Below are positions 1 to 7,196 of a DNA stretch of 7,196 nucleotides, piece by piece. Numbering within the stretch: position 1 is the stretch's first letter; every line of letters starts with the position of its first letter. A model generated the notes under the pieces. The model was not told the DNA's origin. It made no database searches and worked only from the letters and a program-made list of their open reading frames with translations. The stretch is from an uncultured Nitrosomonadales bacterium (GTDB taxonomy: Bacteria > Pseudomonadota > Gammaproteobacteria > Burkholderiales > Gallionellaceae), in assembly GCA_903934275.1 (NCBI GenBank), contig CAIZNF010000234.1, positions 1 through 7,196 of the forward strand, read 5' to 3'. A program made the position numbers and the translations under genes.

Positions 1-364
1 CCGGCAAGGTAGCACCCTGCTCCGGCCCGATCACATGCACGATGCCCTGACGCACATCGTTCATTTTGAATTCGTTCACGCCGTACTCGGCGCAATTGCC
101 GTCCAGCGTCTCCACCTGCAAGCGTGCTATCGGGTCGGCGATGCCCTGCGCCCGCCCGGTAGTCGGTACATTGTGGTCGGCCACCGCCAGGATCGAAGCG
201 GTGCGCCACAGCTTGCGCCCGGCCAGCTTCAGCCCCTCGAATGCCTGCGGGCTGGTCACCTCATGCACCAAATGGCGGTCGATATAAATCAGCGCCGTGC
301 CGTCAGTTTCCTGCCGCACCACGTGAGCATTCCAGAGTTTGTCGTAAAGAGTTTGCGTGCCCAT
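1..364 (-). CDS. leuC: 3-isopropylmalate dehydratase large subunit, N-terminal part (runs off left edge)
   Basis: LeuC with LeuD forms isopropylmalate isomerase, a cytoplasmic [4Fe-4S] enzyme of the aconitase family that converts 2-isopropylmalate to 3-isopropylmalate in leucine synthesis. The minus strand is open from an ATG at 364-362 to the left edge, giving 121 codons of a protein that is usually about 465-470 aa. The readable protein starts [16 protein letters not shown] and continues with the family blocks [20 protein letters not shown] (about residues 22-41), ADHNVPTT (near 66), LQVETLD and [20 protein letters not shown]. These are characteristic of LeuC rather than of other aconitases. 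The cysteines that hold the iron-sulfur cluster lie further downstream, outside the window, and cannot be checked. The start agrees with the family N-terminus, but no strong Shine-Dalgarno sequence precedes it. leuD and leuB would be expected beyond the left edge, which is inference. A terminator separates this gene from the FKBP gene upstream, so it probably has its own promoter. Confidence 0.96.
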   Translation of the reverse strand, partial: MGTQTLYDKLWNAHVVRQETDGTALIYIDRHLVHEVTSPQAFEGLKLAGRKLWRTASILAVADHNVPTTGRAQGIADPIARLQVETLDGNCAEYGVNEFKMNDVRQGIVHVIGPEQGATLP

Positions 365-390
365 ATTGTTCAACTTTTTTAGAACGCGCG

Positions 391-419
391 ATTATGCCAC
401 AACAATGGCGGCCCGGCAG
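391..419 (-). promoter_or_regulatory. candidate sigma-70 promoter for leuC
   Basis: Read on the minus strand, a -10-like CATAAT (391-396, five of six consensus bases) lies 17 bases after CTGCCG (414-419, three of six -35 bases). Transcription would start near 384 and leave a leader of about 20 bases before the leuC ATG. The position between the terminator and leuC is sensible, but the -35 is weak, so this is a prediction only. No leucine-rich leader peptide or attenuator was seen in this short leader. Confidence 0.35.
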
Positions 420-459
420 CTCCTACAGAGACCTGTGGGTGCATTCGAAAATGGTGGAC

Positions 460-499
460 AACAAACAAAAGCCCCTCTAGGTGAAACAACTAGAGGGGT
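460..499 (-). terminator. Rho-independent terminator downstream of the FKBP gene
   Basis: A perfect 9-base inverted repeat, CCCCTCTAG (472-480) and CTAGAGGGG (490-498), encloses a 9-base loop. A G-U pair and two A-T pairs can extend the stem outward. On the minus strand the hairpin is followed by a T-rich run, TTTTGTTTGTTG (459-470), which is the arrangement of an intrinsic terminator. It lies 68 bases past the FKBP stop codon and before leuC, so it should end FKBP transcription. On the plus strand the hairpin is followed by only three T residues, so termination in that direction would be weak. Confidence 0.8.
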
Positions 500-566
500 T
501 TGGGATGAAAACCGCTACCCGCGCAACGCCGCAATTCGGACGCGCAGCAATTTTTAAAACGCGCTC

Positions 567-914
567 TTAATGCACGGCCAGCAGTTCTACATCAAACACC
601 AGCGTCGCATTCGGCGGAATCACTCCGCCCGCACCGCGTGCGCCGTATCCAAGATGTGAGGGAATGATCAGCGTGCGCTGCCCGCCAACTTTCATACCTT
701 CCACGCCCTGATCCCAACCCTTGATGACGTTTCCCTCTCCGAGCGGAAAATCGAACGGCTCGTGACGGTCACGCGAGCTGTCAAATTTTTCGCCTTTTTG
801 GTCGGGCGCAGCTTCGTCGTACAGCCAACCGGTGTAATGTACCAACACCTCTTTGCCACCAATCGCCAGTTCGCCTTCACCCAGCTTTACATCAATTTTA
901 ATCAGCTCAGTCAT
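567..914 (-). CDS. FKBP-type peptidyl-prolyl cis-trans isomerase
   Basis: This 115-aa protein is a single FKBP domain that catalyses cis-trans isomerisation of peptide bonds before proline and so assists protein folding. Family motifs run in order: [11 protein letters not shown] (about residues 23-33), KFDSSRDR (43-50), [15 protein letters not shown] (56-70), [10 protein letters not shown] (76-85), [20 protein letters not shown] (88-107) and the terminal VELLAV strand. These include the Tyr, Phe-Asp, Val-Ile-Trp and Tyr residues that line the proline-binding pocket in FKBP12. No signal peptide or membrane segment is visible, so it is probably cytoplasmic. The length matches stand-alone bacterial FKBPs. 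The ATG at 914-912 is preceded by AAGGA (925-929) with 10 bases of spacing, which supports this start. A terminator follows, and a gene-free gap with a repeat element precedes it, so it looks monocistronic. The client proteins are unknown. Confidence 0.95.
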   Translation of the reverse strand: MTELIKIDVKLGEGELAIGGKEVLVHYTGWLYDEAAPDQKGEKFDSSRDRHEPFDFPLGEGNVIKGWDQGVEGMKVGGQRTLIIPSHLGYGARGAGGVIPPNATLVFDVELLAVH

Positions 915-1323
915 GTTGCTTGTTTCCTTTTATATTGTGGCCTGTTCAAAGCAAGCCGTGGTTGAAAATGCCGACAGTCAGCAGCAAAGCCAGCGGTAAT
1001 TTTTTATGAGCAACGCAGTATCGTAACGGGGTTTGGATTTATCCCGGATTGTCCATTAGGCCAAAAGCTCGTCATTCCCGGTCACCCTCGTGAAAACGGG
1101 GGGCAGGCGGGAATCCAGATAATTGAAAAAATCCCGCGTAGCGGGCCAACGTCGCGATTTTGTCCGCTTCGCGGAGTATTTTTTGCTGGATTCCCGCCTG
1201 CGCGGGAATGACGGTGCTAATGGATTATTTGGGTTTATAGAGATTTCCTACATTCCTTGCGCTTGGTATAGTCCGCGAACGGATATTTGTCTACCTTTCC
1301 TGTGGTGAAATACTGCGCTACGA
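915..1323. other. 409-base gene-free gap between the FKBP and vapC genes
   Basis: The only organised content I see here is the inverted-repeat element at 1070-1213. The part next to the FKBP gene (915-1069) holds its ribosome binding site; a TATAAA-like stretch on the minus strand sits too close to that site to be a convincing -10 box. The part at 1214-1323, downstream of vapC, shows no protein with family resemblance and no clear terminator. A four-base hairpin at 1272-1283 has no T run after it. Confidence 0.6.
1070..1213. repeat. inverted-repeat (MITE-like) element with dRS3-type ATTCCC-N8-GGGAAT ends
   Basis: The outer arms are a perfect 11-base inverted repeat: CGTCATTCCCG at 1070-1080 against CGGGAATGACG at 1203-1213. 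A second perfect 15-base pair lies inside: CAGGCGGGAATCCAG at 1104-1118 against CTGGATTCCCGCCTG at 1186-1200. The right arm contains ATTCCC-GCCTGCGC-GGGAAT (1190-1209), the 20-base pattern known from neisserial dRS3 repeats and seen in many proteobacterial intergenic repeats. The left arm has the same halves split by 23 extra bases (1081-1103) where the right arm has two. The interior holds two small hairpins, 1133-1145 and 1163-1175. No transposase is present, so if mobile it would depend on another element. I saw no obvious target-site duplication. Its copy number in the genome cannot be seen from this window. Confidence 0.8.
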
Positions 1324-1695
1324 TCAAGGAGTGCGATTAACAAGCTTCGATAGGCGTTCATCAAGCGTCAATAGTTTTAACTGATGTACAAGTGCAGTGG
1401 CAGCAATGATGGCATCGGGTAGCTTACAATTTCCCTTGTGACGCAATTGAATCGCTTGTTGCTCGACGGCCTCATCAATTAACAATACGAGACAGTTTTG
1501 CAAGAACCCTCGAATCCGTTGCTCTTCTTCCTTGGGTAGGCCGGGGAAGCCCAATAATTCTATCCGAGTGATTTGGCTAATGAACACTTGGCTTAAATCA
1601 AGCTGATGTGCTTCAATCAGTTCGATAGCGGCGTTGTGTTGCTTGAGTAAACCAATTACAACATTGGTATCAAGCAGACATTTAACTCCACTCAT
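1324..1695 (-). CDS. vapC: PIN-domain ribonuclease toxin, VapC family
   Basis: This 123-aa protein is a single PIN domain, the fold of VapC toxins. VapC toxins are Mg2+-dependent endoribonucleases that cut tRNA or rRNA and stop growth unless bound by their antitoxin. Numbered from the chosen start, the acidic active-site set is complete: D9 in CLLDTNVVIGLL, E46 in ISQITRIELLGF, D94 in KLPDAIIAATA and D112 in LTLDERL. The toxin therefore looks catalytically competent. I chose the ATG at 1695-1693 because AAGAAGGA (1702-1709) sits six bases upstream. The frame is open to an earlier ATG at 1731, but that would give a longer overlap with the antitoxin gene and add 12 residues before the usual PIN start. 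The chosen start overlaps the antitoxin gene by 14 bases, typical of translational coupling in toxin-antitoxin operons. The RNA target cannot be told from sequence. Confidence 0.9.
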   Translation of the reverse strand: MSGVKCLLDTNVVIGLLKQHNAAIELIEAHQLDLSQVFISQITRIELLGFPGLPKEEEQRIRGFLQNCLVLLIDEAVEQQAIQLRHKGNCKLPDAIIAATALVHQLKLLTLDERLSKLVNRTP

Positions 1696-1903
1696 CACGC
1701 ATCCTTCTTTGAATTTCAACAGGATCACCATTGAAACATGATGAATCTTTCAATACTCCAATGAAGTCACGCCAATCGGTGTGCTTATCTTGCTCTGGGA
1801 CGACAAGTGTCAACAATGCGCGCCGCTCCGCTGTTTGCGGCAAGGCTTGCAGCGGATGGATAACTCCTTGAGAATCTATCTCAACCTCAATAGTTTGTAA
1901 CAT
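1682..1903 (-). CDS. vapB: VapB-type antitoxin paired with the PIN toxin
   Basis: This 73-aa protein begins MLQTIEVEIDSQGVIHPL and continues with an ALLTLVV strand (about residues 29-35). That beta-rich N-terminus resembles the short VapB-like antitoxins found next to PIN toxins (AF2212/DUF104-like or related). The C-terminal part, FNGDPVEIQRRMRDEWS (about 57-73), is a charged predicted helix of the kind that wraps the cognate toxin and blocks its active site. The ending GDPVEIQRxMRxEW is one I recall from antitoxins in this setting. The ATG at 1903-1901 has a strong AAGGAG (1909-1914) five bases upstream. The gene precedes and overlaps vapC, the usual order. The pair probably represses its own promoter, but I found no clear operator palindrome in the 53 bases before it. 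The role rests on position and resemblance; the exact antitoxin family is uncertain. Confidence 0.82.
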   Translation of the reverse strand: MLQTIEVEIDSQGVIHPLQALPQTAERRALLTLVVPEQDKHTDWRDFIGVLKDSSCFNGDPVEIQRRMRDEWS

Positions 1904-1956
1904 GATGGCTCCTTCTGGTTTCTATCTTGGATACGTCTGAGGATAATTCTACTACG

Positions 1957-4900
1957 TTAATAACCCAGCACCGATGCCAGCCACCGCTCCGCCTCCTTCA
2001 TGCTCCAGCCCTTGCGCTTCGCATAATCTGCCACCTGATCCTTGCCCATCTTGCCGGTGGCAAAATACTGCGCCTCTGGGTGCGAGAAATAGAAGCCGCT
2101 CACCGCTGCGGTGGGCATCATCGCGAAACTTTCGGTCAGAGTGATGCCCGCGTTGAGCGGCGCTTGCAGCAGCTCGAACAGCGGGCCTTTTTCGCTGTGC
2201 TCGGGGCAGGCCGGGTAGCCGGGTGCGGGACGGACGCCGCGATATTTCTCGGCGATCATGGCATCGTTATCCAGCGCCTCGCTCGCCGCATAGCCCCAGA
2301 ACTCGCGCCGTACGCGGGCATGTAGCAATTCGGCGAAGGCTTCGGCTAGGCGGTCGGCCAACGATTTGAGCAGGATAGCGTTGTAATCGTCGTGGTGTTT
2401 CTCGAATTCGGCCACGCGCGCTTCGATGCCTATGCCCGCCGTCACCGCGAATGCACCGATGTAGTCCTTAATTTTGGTTTCCTTCGGCGCGATAAAGTCG
2501 GCGAGGCAGTAGTTCGGGATGTCGTCCGGTTTTTTCGTCTGCTGACGCAGGTTGTGCCAGGTTATCGCCACTTTCTTGCGCGATTCGTCGGTGTAAATTT
2601 CGATGTCGTCGCCGTTTGTACCATTAACAGCCACGGTATTTGCCGGGAACAGGCCAAACACCGCATTCGCGGTGAGCCATTTCTCCCTGATTATTTTCTT
2701 CAGCATCGTTTGCGCATCGGCGAACAGCTTGCGCGCTTCTTCCCCCATCACGCTATCCTGCAATATCTTTGGGTAGCGCCCGGTCAGTTCCCATGCGTGG
2801 AAGAACGGCGACCAGTCGATGTATTCGGCGATCTTGTCCAGCGGGTAGGCTTCAAATTTATGCACGCCTGTCAGCCACGGCTTGGGCGGCACGTAGCTCT
2901 TCCAGTTGGTCTTCAGCCCATGTGCCCGCGCCTCTGCCAGCGTGGCATACACGGCTTTGCTCTTCTTGCTTTCATGCTGCTCGCGCGCCGCAGCATAGTC
3001 TGCCTTGATGCCCGCGACATATTCGTCGCGCAGCGTGTCGGAGAGCAAGTTGCTGCACACGCCCACCGCGCGCGAGGCATCGGTTACGTACACCGTCGTG
3101 CCACCCGGATAGTTCGGTTCGATCTTCACTGCGGTGTGTACGCGCGAAGTGGTCGCCCCGCCGATCAACAGCGGGATGGTGAAACCTTGGCGCTGCATCT
3201 CTTTCGCCACATGCGCCATCTCCTCCAGCGACGGTGTGATCAGCCCGGACAGGCCGATGATATCGGCCTTGTGTTCGCGCGCGGTGTCGAGTATCTGCTG
3301 GCACGGCACCATCACGCCCATGTTCACCACCTCGAAGTTATTGCACTGCAACACCACGGTGACGATGTTCTTGCCGATGTCATGCACGTCGCCCTTGACC
3401 GTGGCCATCACAATCTTGCCCTTGGCGCTGGTGTTGCCGGTGCGCAATTTTTCCGCCTCGATATAGGGCACCAGATGCGCCACCGCCTGCTTCATCACGC
3501 GCGCCGATTTCACCACTTGCGGCAGGAACATCTTGCCTTCGCCGAACAGGTCGCCGACCACGTTCATGCCGGCCATCAGCGGGCCTTCGATCACCTCCAC
3601 CGGGAACTTCGCCTGCAGGCGCGCCTCCTCGGTGTCTTCGACGATGAAGGTGGTGATGCCGCGCACCAGCGCATGAGTCAGGCGCTCCTGCACCGTACCT
3701 TTGCGCCACTCCAAATTTTCCACCTGCGCCTTGCCGCCGCCCTTCACCGTCTCGGCCAGAGTAACCAGACGCTCGCCCGGGCTTTCTTCTTGCCCTTGCG
3801 GCCTGCGGTTCAGCACCACGTCTTCCACCGCATCGCGTAATTCTTTTGGAATTTCTTCGTACACGCCGAGCTGCCCGGCATTGACGATGCCCATGGTCAG
3901 GCCCGCCTTGACCGTGTGATACAGAAACACGGTATGGATCGCCTCGCGCACTGCCTCGTTGCCACGGAACGAGAACGACACATTCGACACGCCACCGCTG
4001 ACCTTAGCGTAGGGCAGGTGCTGAGTAATCCAGCGCGTGGCCTCGATGAAGTCCACCGCGTAGTTGTTGTGCTCTTCGATGCCGGTGGCAATCGCAAAAA
4101 TATTCGGGTCGAAGATGATGTCTTCCGTCGGGAAACCGACGCGGTTCACCAGAATGTCGTAGCAGCGCTGGCAGATTTCTGTCTTGCGCTTATAGGTGTC
4201 GGCCTGGCCTTGTTCGTCGAACGCCATCACCACCGCCGCCGCACCGTAGCGGCGCACCAGCGTGGCATGCAGGATGAAATTCTCTTCGCCCTCTTTCAGC
4301 GAAATCGAATTGACGATGGCCTTGCCCTGCACGCACTTCAACCCGGCCTCGATCACTTCCCATTTTGACGAGTCGATCATCAGTGGCACTTTTGAAATGT
4401 CCGGCTCGGAGGCGATCAGGTTGAGGAACTTCACCATAGCGGCCTGCGAATCCAGCATCGCCTCGTCCATGTTGATGTCGATGATCTGCGCGCCGTTTTC
4501 CACCTGATTGCGCGCCACATTCAGTGCCTGCGCATAATCCCCGCTCAAGATCAAGCGCGCAAACATCTTCGAACCGGTGACATTGGTGCGCTCACCGACA
4601 TTGACGAACAGCGAATCGTCGCCAACATTGAACGGTTCCAGCCCAGACAGGCGCAGCTTCTTTTCGATATCTGGAATACGGCGCGGCGGCACATCTTTCA
4701 GCGCCTCGGCAATCGCCTTGATGTGCGCGGGCGACGTGCCACAGCAGCCCCCTGCGATGTTGAGAAAACCGCTGGTGGCAAATTCCTTCACCAATAGTGC
4801 GGTTTTTTCCGGCAGCTCGTCGTAGCCGGTATCCGACAACGGATTGGGCAGACCGGCGTTGGGGTGCGCGCTGATATAACAGCTCGCCACACGCGACAAC

Positions 4901-5706
4901 TCCTCTATATACGGCCGCATCATTTCCGCGCCCAGCGCGCAATTCAGACCGATGGACAACGGTCTGGCGTGTGACAGGGAATTCCAGAATGCCTCGGTCG
5001 TTTGCCCTGATAAAGTACGCCCGGAGGCATCGGTGATCGTACCGGAAATCATGATCGGCACGCGCACCTTGTGTTGCTCGAAATATTGCTCGATGGCGAA
5101 CAGCGCGGCCTTGGCGTTGAGCGTGTCGAAAATGGTTTCCACCATCAACAGATCGGCTCCACCGTCGAGCAGGCCGCGTATCGCTTCGGTATAGCTTGCC
5201 ACCAGCTCGTCGAAGGTGACGTTGCGCGCGCCGGGGTCGTTCACATCAGGCGAAATGGAAGCGGTGCGCCCGGTCGGGCCGAGCACACCCGCGACGAAAC
5301 GCGGTTTGTCCGCCGTGGAAAATTCATCGCACAAGTCGCGCGCCAGCTTCGCACCAGCCACATTCAGCTCGTACACCAGATGCTGCATCGCATAATCCGT
5401 CATCGAGACGGAATTGGAATTGAAGGTGCAGGTCTCCAGAATATCCGCGCCTGCTTCGAGGTACTGGCGATGGATGCCGCCGATGACATGCGGCTGGGTC
5501 AGCAGCAACAGGTCGTTGTTGCCTTTGACATCAATCCTATGGTCGGCAAAAGTTTTGCGCTCACCCGCATAATCGCCATACAGCGTGATGCCGCGATAAT
5601 GTTCTTCGGTCAGCTTGTAGCGCTGGATCATCGTGCCCATCGCACCGTCGAGGATCAGGATGCGTTGTTGCAAGAGCTGCTCAATCGGGTGGGATGTGCG
5701 GTTCAT
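1957..5706 (-). CDS. metH: cobalamin-dependent methionine synthase
   Basis: MetH moves a methyl group from 5-methyltetrahydrofolate through cobalamin to homocysteine, giving methionine and tetrahydrofolate in the cytoplasm. The protein has 1249 aa (E. coli MetH 1227) and is complete. The homocysteine module covers about 1-340, with zinc ligands C256 (GLNC) and C321-C322 (GGCCGTSP). The folate module covers about 355-640, with [13 protein letters not shown] near 367 and IDINMDEAM near 409. The cobalamin module covers about 665-900, with the D773-x-H775-x-x-G778 motif whose His is the lower cobalt ligand, and S826 matching the Ser of the E. coli ligand triad. The reactivation module covers about 920-1249, with D964 and RPAPGY (1159-1164), which binds S-adenosylmethionine. 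Every catalytic feature I could check is present. The start fits the family N-terminus, although no strong Shine-Dalgarno sequence precedes it. It follows dnaG on the same strand after 97 bases and has its own candidate promoter. Reactivation needs an electron donor encoded elsewhere. Confidence 0.98.
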   Translation of the reverse strand: MNRTSHPIEQLLQQRILILDGAMGTMIQRYKLTEEHYRGITLYGDYAGERKTFADHRIDVKGNNDLLLLTQPHVIGGIHRQYLEAGADILETCTFNSNSVSMTDYAMQHLVYELNVAGAKLARDLCDEFSTADKPRFVAGVLGPTGRTASISPDVNDPGARNVTFDELVASYTEAIRGLLDGGADLLMVETIFDTLNAKAALFAIEQYFEQHKVRVPIMISGTITDASGRTLSGQTTEAFWNSLSHARPLSIGLNCALGAEMMRPYIEELSRVASCYISAHPNAGLPNPLSDTGYDELPEKTALLVKEFATSGFLNIAGGCCGTSPAHIKAIAEALKDVPPRRIPDIEKKLRLSGLEPFNVGDDSLFVNVGERTNVTGSKMFARLILSGDYAQALNVARNQVENGAQIIDINMDEAMLDSQAAMVKFLNLIASEPDISKVPLMIDSSKWEVIEAGLKCVQGKAIVNSISLKEGEENFILHATLVRRYGAAAVVMAFDEQGQADTYKRKTEICQRCYDILVNRVGFPTEDIIFDPNIFAIATGIEEHNNYAVDFIEATRWITQHLPYAKVSGGVSNVSFSFRGNEAVREAIHTVFLYHTVKAGLTMGIVNAGQLGVYEEIPKELRDAVEDVVLNRRPQGQEESPGERLVTLAETVKGGGKAQVENLEWRKGTVQERLTHALVRGITTFIVEDTEEARLQAKFPVEVIEGPLMAGMNVVGDLFGEGKMFLPQVVKSARVMKQAVAHLVPYIEAEKLRTGNTSAKGKIVMATVKGDVHDIGKNIVTVVLQCNNFEVVNMGVMVPCQQILDTAREHKADIIGLSGLITPSLEEMAHVAKEMQRQGFTIPLLIGGATTSRVHTAVKIEPNYPGGTTVYVTDASRAVGVCSNLLSDTLRDEYVAGIKADYAAAREQHESKKSKAVYATLAEARAHGLKTNWKSYVPPKPWLTGVHKFEAYPLDKIAEYIDWSPFFHAWELTGRYPKILQDSVMGEEARKLFADAQTMLKKIIREKWLTANAVFGLFPANTVAVNGTNGDDIEIYTDESRKKVAITWHNLRQQTKKPDDIPNYCLADFIAPKETKIKDYIGAFAVTAGIGIEARVAEFEKHHDDYNAILLKSLADRLAEAFAELLHARVRREFWGYAASEALDNDAMIAEKYRGVRPAPGYPACPEHSEKGPLFELLQAPLNAGITLTESFAMMPTAAVSGFYFSHPEAQYFATGKMGKDQVADYAKRKGWSMKEAERWLASVLGY

Positions 5707-5734
5707 GATTTGCTGGCTTAGAAAATGAGCGCGA

Positions 5735-5763
5735 ATTTTATCATGCGGTGATGGCCGTGACGC
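5735..5763 (-). promoter_or_regulatory. candidate promoter for metH (extended -10 type)
   Basis: On the minus strand, TGATAAAAT combines a TGn extension (5741-5743) with the -10-like TAAAAT (5735-5740, five of six consensus bases). The hexamer GCGTCA (5758-5763) lies 17 bases upstream and matches only three -35 bases. Extended -10 promoters tolerate weak -35 boxes. Transcription would start near 5728 with a leader of about 20 bases, too short for a cobalamin or S-adenosylmethionine riboswitch. This is a prediction from motif matching alone. Confidence 0.4.
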
Positions 5764-5802
5764 GGAGCCAGTAGATCCTGAATATTTTCAGGGTGAATAG
5801 AA

Positions 5803-7196
5803 TCAGCCGCGTTTCAACAGTTGCAAATACTGTTCGCGCTCCGGATCGGTCAGACCAGACAAGCCGCCTGGTGTCAATTTTTCCTGCAAGATTTGGAATT
5901 GTTGGCGGCGCTGTCCATCCTCAAGTTTGCCCAAAAGCCCGGCAAATTCAGCTTCCACATCGAAGCTTTCACCCCAATTCAGCATATCCGCCTCGGCTGC
6001 GGCCAATGTCTTTTCATGTGCGGTGCTCTGGAACGATTGCGTAAGTGCCGGGCTGCTCATCGCAAAACCGTCCTCCCGCAATACATGCAGCACTGCTGCA
6101 ACCGCTTCGGCTTCGCTTCCCTCGCCATGCCATTCGTCGGGGACTTGTGCGCCCAGCGCGGGCTGAGCTATCAGGCATTGCAGCAACAACCGATTCGCCG
6201 AAGGTGCTGCACGCCCGACCTTCTGGAAGGATTTGCGTGCAGCGCGCGCAACCGGTTTTATTTCGTACAACGCCTCCAACTCTTCCTGGCTCACGCCGGA
6301 AAGCGCGGCAACTTCCTTGCGCAGCAATAACGCGGTGGCCGGTGCGGTGATCGCCGTCAGCAATGGTTTGGCGCGCTGCAATAATTGGTTGCGCCCTTCC
6401 TGTGTGCGCAAGTCCAGCCCCGCGCTAACTTCGCGTAGCAGGTAGCCGGACAGCGGCATCGCTTCGCGCACGCGCTGCTCGAAAACGTCCTTGCCAAATT
6501 CGCGGATAAAGCTATCTGGGTCGTGTTCGACCGGCAGGAACAGGAAGCTAACGCGCTTGCCATCCTGCACGTAAGGCAGCGCATTTTCCAGCGCTCGCCA
6601 TGCCGCCTTCTGCCCGGCCTTGTCACCATCGAAACTGAATACGATGTGCTCGGCAAGGCGCAGCAGTTTCTGCACATGATACGGCGTGGTCGCCGTGCCC
6701 AGCGTCGCTACGGCATATTCCACGCCGTGTTGCGCCAGTGCCACCACATCCATGTAGCCTTCCACCACCAGCACTTGCTGCCCGCCGCGTATGGCTTTTT
6801 GCGCCTGGAACAGACCGTATAATTCTCGGCCTTTTTCAAACAGCGGCGTTTCGGGAGAGTTGAGATATTTTGGCTCGCCCTTGTCCAGCACGCGCCCGCC
6901 AAAGCCGATGACCTGCCCGCGCACGTTGATGATGGGGAACATGATGCGGTCGCGGAACCGGTCGTAGCGCTTGCCGTCTTCACCGCTGATAACCAGACCG
7001 GTTTCATTCAGGGTCACGTCCTGATAATTCGGGAATGCGGCGGCGAGATTCTGCCAGCCATCCGGCGCAAAACCGATGCCGAATTTTGCGGCGACCTCAC
7101 CGCTCAGTCCGCGCTGCTTGAGGTAATCAATCGCGCGCTGCGACTGTTTAAGTTGCTCGCGGTAGTAGCGTGTAGCGGTTTGCGTCACCTCATACA
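5803..7196 (-). CDS. dnaG: DNA primase DnaG, catalytic core and C-terminus (5' end outside the window)
   Basis: DnaG makes the short RNA primers that start Okazaki fragments, working with the DnaB helicase at the fork. The frame is open through the right edge. A GTG at 7188-7186 could be mistaken for the start, but codons for Tyr and Glu precede it without a stop, and the text (YEVTQTATRYYREQLKQSQRAIDYL) is internal to DnaG. Numbering from that GTG, the core shows RIMFPIINVRGQVIGFGGR (81-99) and KYLNSPETPLFEKG (107-120). The TOPRIM metal-binding residues follow: E143 in VEGYMD, and D187 and D189 in FSFDGDKAG. The spacing of these three acids equals that of E. coli E265, D309 and D311. The offset of 122 implies that about 120 N-terminal residues, including the CHC2 zinc finger, lie beyond the window and that the full protein is near 583 aa. 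The C-terminal part, about 330-461, matches the helicase-interaction region in position and is less conserved. The stop TGA is at 5805-5803. Confidence 0.97.
   Translation of the reverse strand, partial: YEVTQTATRYYREQLKQSQRAIDYLKQRGLSGEVAAKFGIGFAPDGWQNLAAAFPNYQDVTLNETGLVISGEDGKRYDRFRDRIMFPIINVRGQVIGFGGRVLDKGEPKYLNSPETPLFEKGRELYGLFQAQKAIRGGQQVLVVEGYMDVVALAQHGVEYAVATLGTATTPYHVQKLLRLAEHIVFSFDGDKAGQKAAWRALENALPYVQDGKRVSFLFLPVEHDPDSFIREFGKDVFEQRVREAMPLSGYLLREVSAGLDLRTQEGRNQLLQRAKPLLTAITAPATALLLRKEVAALSGVSQEELEALYEIKPVARAARKSFQKVGRAAPSANRLLLQCLIAQPALGAQVPDEWHGEGSEAEAVAAVLHVLREDGFAMSSPALTQSFQSTAHEKTLAAAEADMLNWGESFDVEAEFAGLLGKLEDGQRRQQFQILQEKLTPGGLSGLTDPEREQYLQLLKRG

Noticed and set aside
35..382. 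115-codon plus-strand frame at the left edge
   Set aside because: It is the opposite strand of leuC, whose protein is clearly recognisable in the minus-strand frame. The plus-strand frames at 66-287 and 241-480 also lie mainly opposite leuC.
422..439. Inverted repeat CCTACAG-AGAC-CTGTGGG upstream of leuC
   Set aside because: On the transcribed minus strand one position becomes a C-A mismatch, and no T run or known regulator site is attached, so it may be chance.
1123..1308. 61-codon plus-strand frame across the repeat element
   Set aside because: Its LDSRLRGND stretch is simply the translation of the TGGATTCCCGCCTGCGCGGG repeat arm, a common false protein in such elements. No ribosome binding site or family resemblance supports it.
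1946..1974. Possible vapBC promoter: TAGAAT (1946-1951, minus strand) with TCGGTG (1969-1974) 17 bases upstream
   Set aside because: The -10 is plausible but the -35 matches only two consensus bases and lies inside the metH coding end. Too weak to annotate.
2392..3840. Open frame of 482 codons on the plus strand, antisense to metH
   Set aside because: It lies wholly within the coding sequence of an intact metH. Its translation is rich in His, Arg, Ala and Leu with no recognisable family, as expected for the complement of a G+C-rich gene. The same holds for plus-strand frames at 3916-4368, 5071-5721 and 5821-6330.
5777..5792. Hairpin CCTGAA-TATT-TTCAGG after dnaG
   Set aside because: The six-pair stem is A+T-rich and no T run follows it on the minus strand, so it does not qualify as a terminator for dnaG.
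5707..5802. Possible cobalamin riboswitch upstream of metH
   Set aside because: The whole gap is 96 bases and I see no B12-box-like sequence. Known cobalamin riboswitches are generally longer than this space.

Overview
The window looks like an ordinary chromosomal housekeeping segment of a Gram-negative bacterium, most likely a betaproteobacterium. The LeuC, MetH, FKBP and DnaG proteins all read like betaproteobacterial versions, and a Nitrosomonadales/Gallionellaceae-type host is my best guess. That placement rests on remembered sequence resemblance, not on a search. All six supported genes lie on the minus strand, so the transcriptional order runs from the right edge to the left edge.

Right to left: the 3' four-fifths of dnaG (primase; its N-terminal zinc-finger part lies outside the window) is followed after 97 bases by a complete metH (cobalamin-dependent methionine synthase, 1249 aa, all four modules and their key residues intact). 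A compact vapB-vapC type toxin-antitoxin pair then sits 53 bases past the metH stop codon. Next comes a 409-base gene-free gap that holds a 144-base inverted-repeat element of the ATTCCC-N8-GGGAAT type. Beyond it are a small FKBP-type peptidyl-prolyl isomerase gene, a Rho-independent terminator, and the 5' third of leuC (isopropylmalate isomerase large subunit), which runs off the left edge.

The genes do not form one pathway. dnaG serves DNA replication, metH makes methionine and regenerates tetrahydrofolate, FKBP assists protein folding and leuC serves leucine synthesis. The vapBC pair plus the repeat element, about 1070-1903, is the only accessory-looking part. By hand count on a few lines it is lower in G+C (about 46% in vapC) than metH (about 55-67%), which suggests acquisition. 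Candidate promoters with good -10 but weak -35 hexamers precede metH and leuC.

I found no convincing undescribed system. The points most worth a second look are the branched fold of the repeat element, the likely acquired vapBC island, and metH rather than rpoD following dnaG.
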